The notes beneath the pieces are model-generated. The model was not told where the DNA came from. It saw only the letters and a program-made list of their open reading frames with translations, and searched no databases. A program made the position numbers and the translations under genes. DNA of 6,976 nt from the NCBI GenBank assembly GCA_017853515.1, contig JAFMJK010000118.1:1-6976 (forward strand), read 5' to 3'. This DNA is from Chthoniobacterales bacterium. GTDB lineage: Bacteria; Verrucomicrobiota; Verrucomicrobiia; Chthoniobacterales; JACTMZ01. Positions 5,284 to 6,976 of this stretch are shown here, in pieces (positions within the stretch are counted from its first letter, which is position 1; every line of letters starts with the position of its first letter).

Positions 5284-6876
5284 ATGGCCAAACCCAAAGT
5301 TCTCATCTCCGACCCCATCTCCGAGCGCGGGGTCGATGCCCTCGCCGAAGGCGGACAACTCGACGTGACCTTCAAGCCGGGACTGCCCCACGACGAACTT
5401 CTCAAAATAATCCCGGAATATGCGGCCCTCGTCGTCCGCAGTCAGACCAAGGTCGGCGCCGACGTCATCGCCGCGGCCAAGAACCTCAAAGCCATCGGCC
5501 GTGCCGGCGTAGGCGTGGACAATGTCGATGTCGATGCCGCCACCCAACGCGGCATCGTGGTCATGAACACCCCCGGCGGAAACACCGTGTCCACCGCCGA
5601 GCACGCTTTCTCCCTGCTCGTGTCCGTCGCGCGCAAAATCCCCATGGCCGACGCCAGCGTGAAATCCGGAAAGTGGGACCGCAAAAGTTTCGAGGGCACC
5701 GAACTCAACGGCAAAACCCTCGTCGTCCTCGGCATGGGCCGCATCGGCACCGAAGTGGCCAAACGCGCCCTCGCCTTCGGCATGCGCGTTCTCGCCTACG
5801 ACCCCTACCTCTCCGAAGCCCGCGCCCGCAGCCTGCAGGTCGAACTCGTCGAAAATCTCGACGAAGCCATCCCGCAGGCCGACTTCATCACCATGCACAT
5901 GCCGCTGACCAACGAAACGCGGCACATGCTCGACGCCAAACGCCTCAAGAGCATGAAAAAAGGCGCCCGCGTGGTGAATTGCGCGCGCGGCGGGCTCATC
6001 GATGAAACCGCCCTCGCGGCCGAGTTGGCTTCGGGCCATCTCGCCGGTGCGGCCCTCGATGTTTTTGAAACCGAACCTCCCCCGGCCGATTCGCCGCTCC
6101 GTTCTTTGCCCAATATCGTCTTCACCCCGCACCTCGGCGCCTCCACCGCCGAAGCCCAGGAAAGCGTCGGCATCGAAATCGCCCACGCCATCCGCGCCGC
6201 GCTGCTCGAAGGGACGATCAACAACGCGGTCAATGCCCCGAGCGTCGACGCCAAAACGCTTGCCGTGCTCGGACCCTACCTCCGTCTCGGCGAGAGCCTC
6301 GGACGCTTCGTCGCCCAACTCGCCCCCAAACGCTGCGCCGCCTTGCGCATTGAATTCAGCGGCAAAGCCCGCGACATCGAGACCACGCCCATCACCCGCT
6401 CCATCCTCAAGGGATTTCTCGCCCACATCAGCGGCGACGAAGTCAACGAGATCAACGCACCCGGCCTCGCCCAGAATCTCGGACTCCAAATCGTCGAATC
6501 CAAAGTAAGCGACAGCGGCGAGTTCACCGATTTGATCAAGGTCACCGCCGAAGCAGGCGACTCCAAAGCAACGGTCGCCGGCACTTTCTTCGGAAACAAA
6601 CCGCGCGTTGTTCTGGTCAACGGTCGCCACATCGAAGCCCAACCCGATGGCGTTCTTCTTGTCCTCGAAAACAAGGACCGCCCCGGCATGGTCGGCCACG
6701 TCGGCACCCTGCTCGGAAAGCACAAAGTCAACATCGCCAGCATGTCGCTCGGACGCGACCAAGCCGGCGGCACCGCGCTCACCATCCTCACCCTCGACTC
6801 CGCGCCCGATGACAAAGTTCTCGCCGAACTCCGCACCGACCCGGATATCGTCAGCGCGAAAATTCTGAAGCTATAA
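5284..6876 (+). CDS. serA: D-3-phosphoglycerate dehydrogenase SerA, long (ASB + ACT) type
   Basis: Catalyses the first step of serine synthesis, NAD-linked oxidation of 3-phosphoglycerate to 3-phosphohydroxypyruvate, in the cytosol. The 530 residues match the usual length of the long type. Substrate-binding part: about 1-100, with GRAGVGVDNVD (72-82). Rossmann motif GMGRIG (150-155) with acidic D173 after it, which favours NAD. Catalytic residues R235 (NCARGG), E264 (DVFETEP) and H283 (TPHLGAST). An allosteric substrate-binding (ASB) domain follows from about VNAPSV (316-321), and an ACT domain from about 455 (ENKDRPGMVGHVG at 462-474). The ACT domain suggests feedback control by serine, as in M. 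tuberculosis SerA. Start: ATG 5284 gives the standard opening MAKPKVLISDP. The frame extends upstream to a GTG at 5239 that overlaps the previous stop, but the 15 added residues look non-homologous. No damage seen. Confidence 0.97.
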   Translation: MAKPKVLISDPISERGVDALAEGGQLDVTFKPGLPHDELLKIIPEYAALVVRSQTKVGADVIAAAKNLKAIGRAGVGVDNVDVDAATQRGIVVMNTPGGNTVSTAEHAFSLLVSVARKIPMADASVKSGKWDRKSFEGTELNGKTLVVLGMGRIGTEVAKRALAFGMRVLAYDPYLSEARARSLQVELVENLDEAIPQADFITMHMPLTNETRHMLDAKRLKSMKKGARVVNCARGGLIDETALAAELASGHLAGAALDVFETEPPPADSPLRSLPNIVFTPHLGASTAEAQESVGIEIAHAIRAALLEGTINNAVNAPSVDAKTLAVLGPYLRLGESLGRFVAQLAPKRCAALRIEFSGKARDIETTPITRSILKGFLAHISGDEVNEINAPGLAQNLGLQIVESKVSDSGEFTDLIKVTAEAGDSKATVAGTFFGNKPRVVLVNGRHIEAQPDGVLLVLENKDRPGMVGHVGTLLGKHKVNIASMSLGRDQAGGTALTILTLDSAPDDKVLAELRTDPDIVSAKILKL

Positions 6877-6976
6877 CCAAGACGGAAATCTGAGACTTGT
6901 AACCGTCGTCCCGAAGTCCTGTTGTCCTATCGTCTTTTAGTCTCTCATCCTTTCTTTTGCCCACGGCTGCACTTCT
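6877..6976. other. Right-edge intergenic tail, no recognisable gene
   Basis: One hundred bases after the serA stop contain 49% GC by hand count, well below the neighbouring genes, and are rich in pyrimidines toward the end. GACGG (6881-6885) and CCGTC (6903-6907) could pair across a 17-nt loop, but no T-run follows directly, so I do not call a terminator. No start of a downstream gene is recognisable before the edge. Confidence 0.6.

Noticed and set aside
5221..6762. A 513-codon open frame antisense to almost all of serA
   Set aside because: The translation is rich in Gly, Asp, Val and Phe without recognisable motifs, and serA on the other strand has complete catalytic motifs. Long antisense frames are expected when the real gene has strong G/C preference at third positions.
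6881..6907. GACGG...CCGTC inverted repeat after serA as a terminator
   Set aside because: Only 5 bp with a 17-nt loop and no T-run directly following; below what would support an intrinsic terminator.

Overview
The window is a gene-dense, GC-rich piece of a bacterial chromosome. It holds six protein-coding genes, no RNA genes, no mobile elements and no CRISPR array. An lpxK gene (lipid A biosynthesis) and a secreted LolA-like protein show that the cell is a Gram-negative diderm. The LpxK has an extra segment of about 20 residues before its GDEP motif. The LolA-like protein carries the phrase 'DLSLGFLYWPD'. Both resemble, from memory, proteins of the Verrucomicrobiota. That phylum is my best guess, but it is an inference and not proven by the window.

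Layout: (1) lpxK on the + strand, cut by the left edge, runs to 1176. (2) A two-gene block on the - strand follows, read from 3053 down to 1133: a LolA-like lipoprotein-sorting protein, then an AI-2E family membrane permease. The permease's 3' end overlaps the 3' end of lpxK tail-to-tail by 44 bp. (3) A two-gene block on the + strand starts only 21 bp from the LolA-like start: a PAP2 phosphatase (3075-3746), then a GT-C membrane glycosyltransferase (3743-5242) joined by an ATGA overlap. (4) serA (5284-6876), a long-type 3-phosphoglycerate dehydrogenase with ASB and ACT domains, has its own possible promoter in the short gap before it. (5) A 100-bp tail of lower GC (49%) with no recognisable gene.

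How the genes may work together: LpxK adds the 4'-phosphate of lipid A at the inner membrane. The PAP2 enzyme and the GT-C transferase are the kinds of enzyme that trim lipid phosphates and transfer sugars from polyprenyl-phosphate donors outside the inner membrane. The LolA-like protein belongs to a periplasmic lipoprotein/lipid-carrier fold. An envelope-lipid neighbourhood is therefore a reasonable reading. The substrates of PAP2, the GT-C enzyme and the AI-2E permease cannot be read from sequence. serA is ordinary amino-acid metabolism and looks like a separate unit.

I found no convincing evidence of a new multi-gene system. The points most worth a second look are the altered GT-C active-site motifs, the possible nearly leaderless serA promoter, the hairpin just before the permease start codon, and the very tight packing (44-bp convergent overlap, 21-bp divergent gap).
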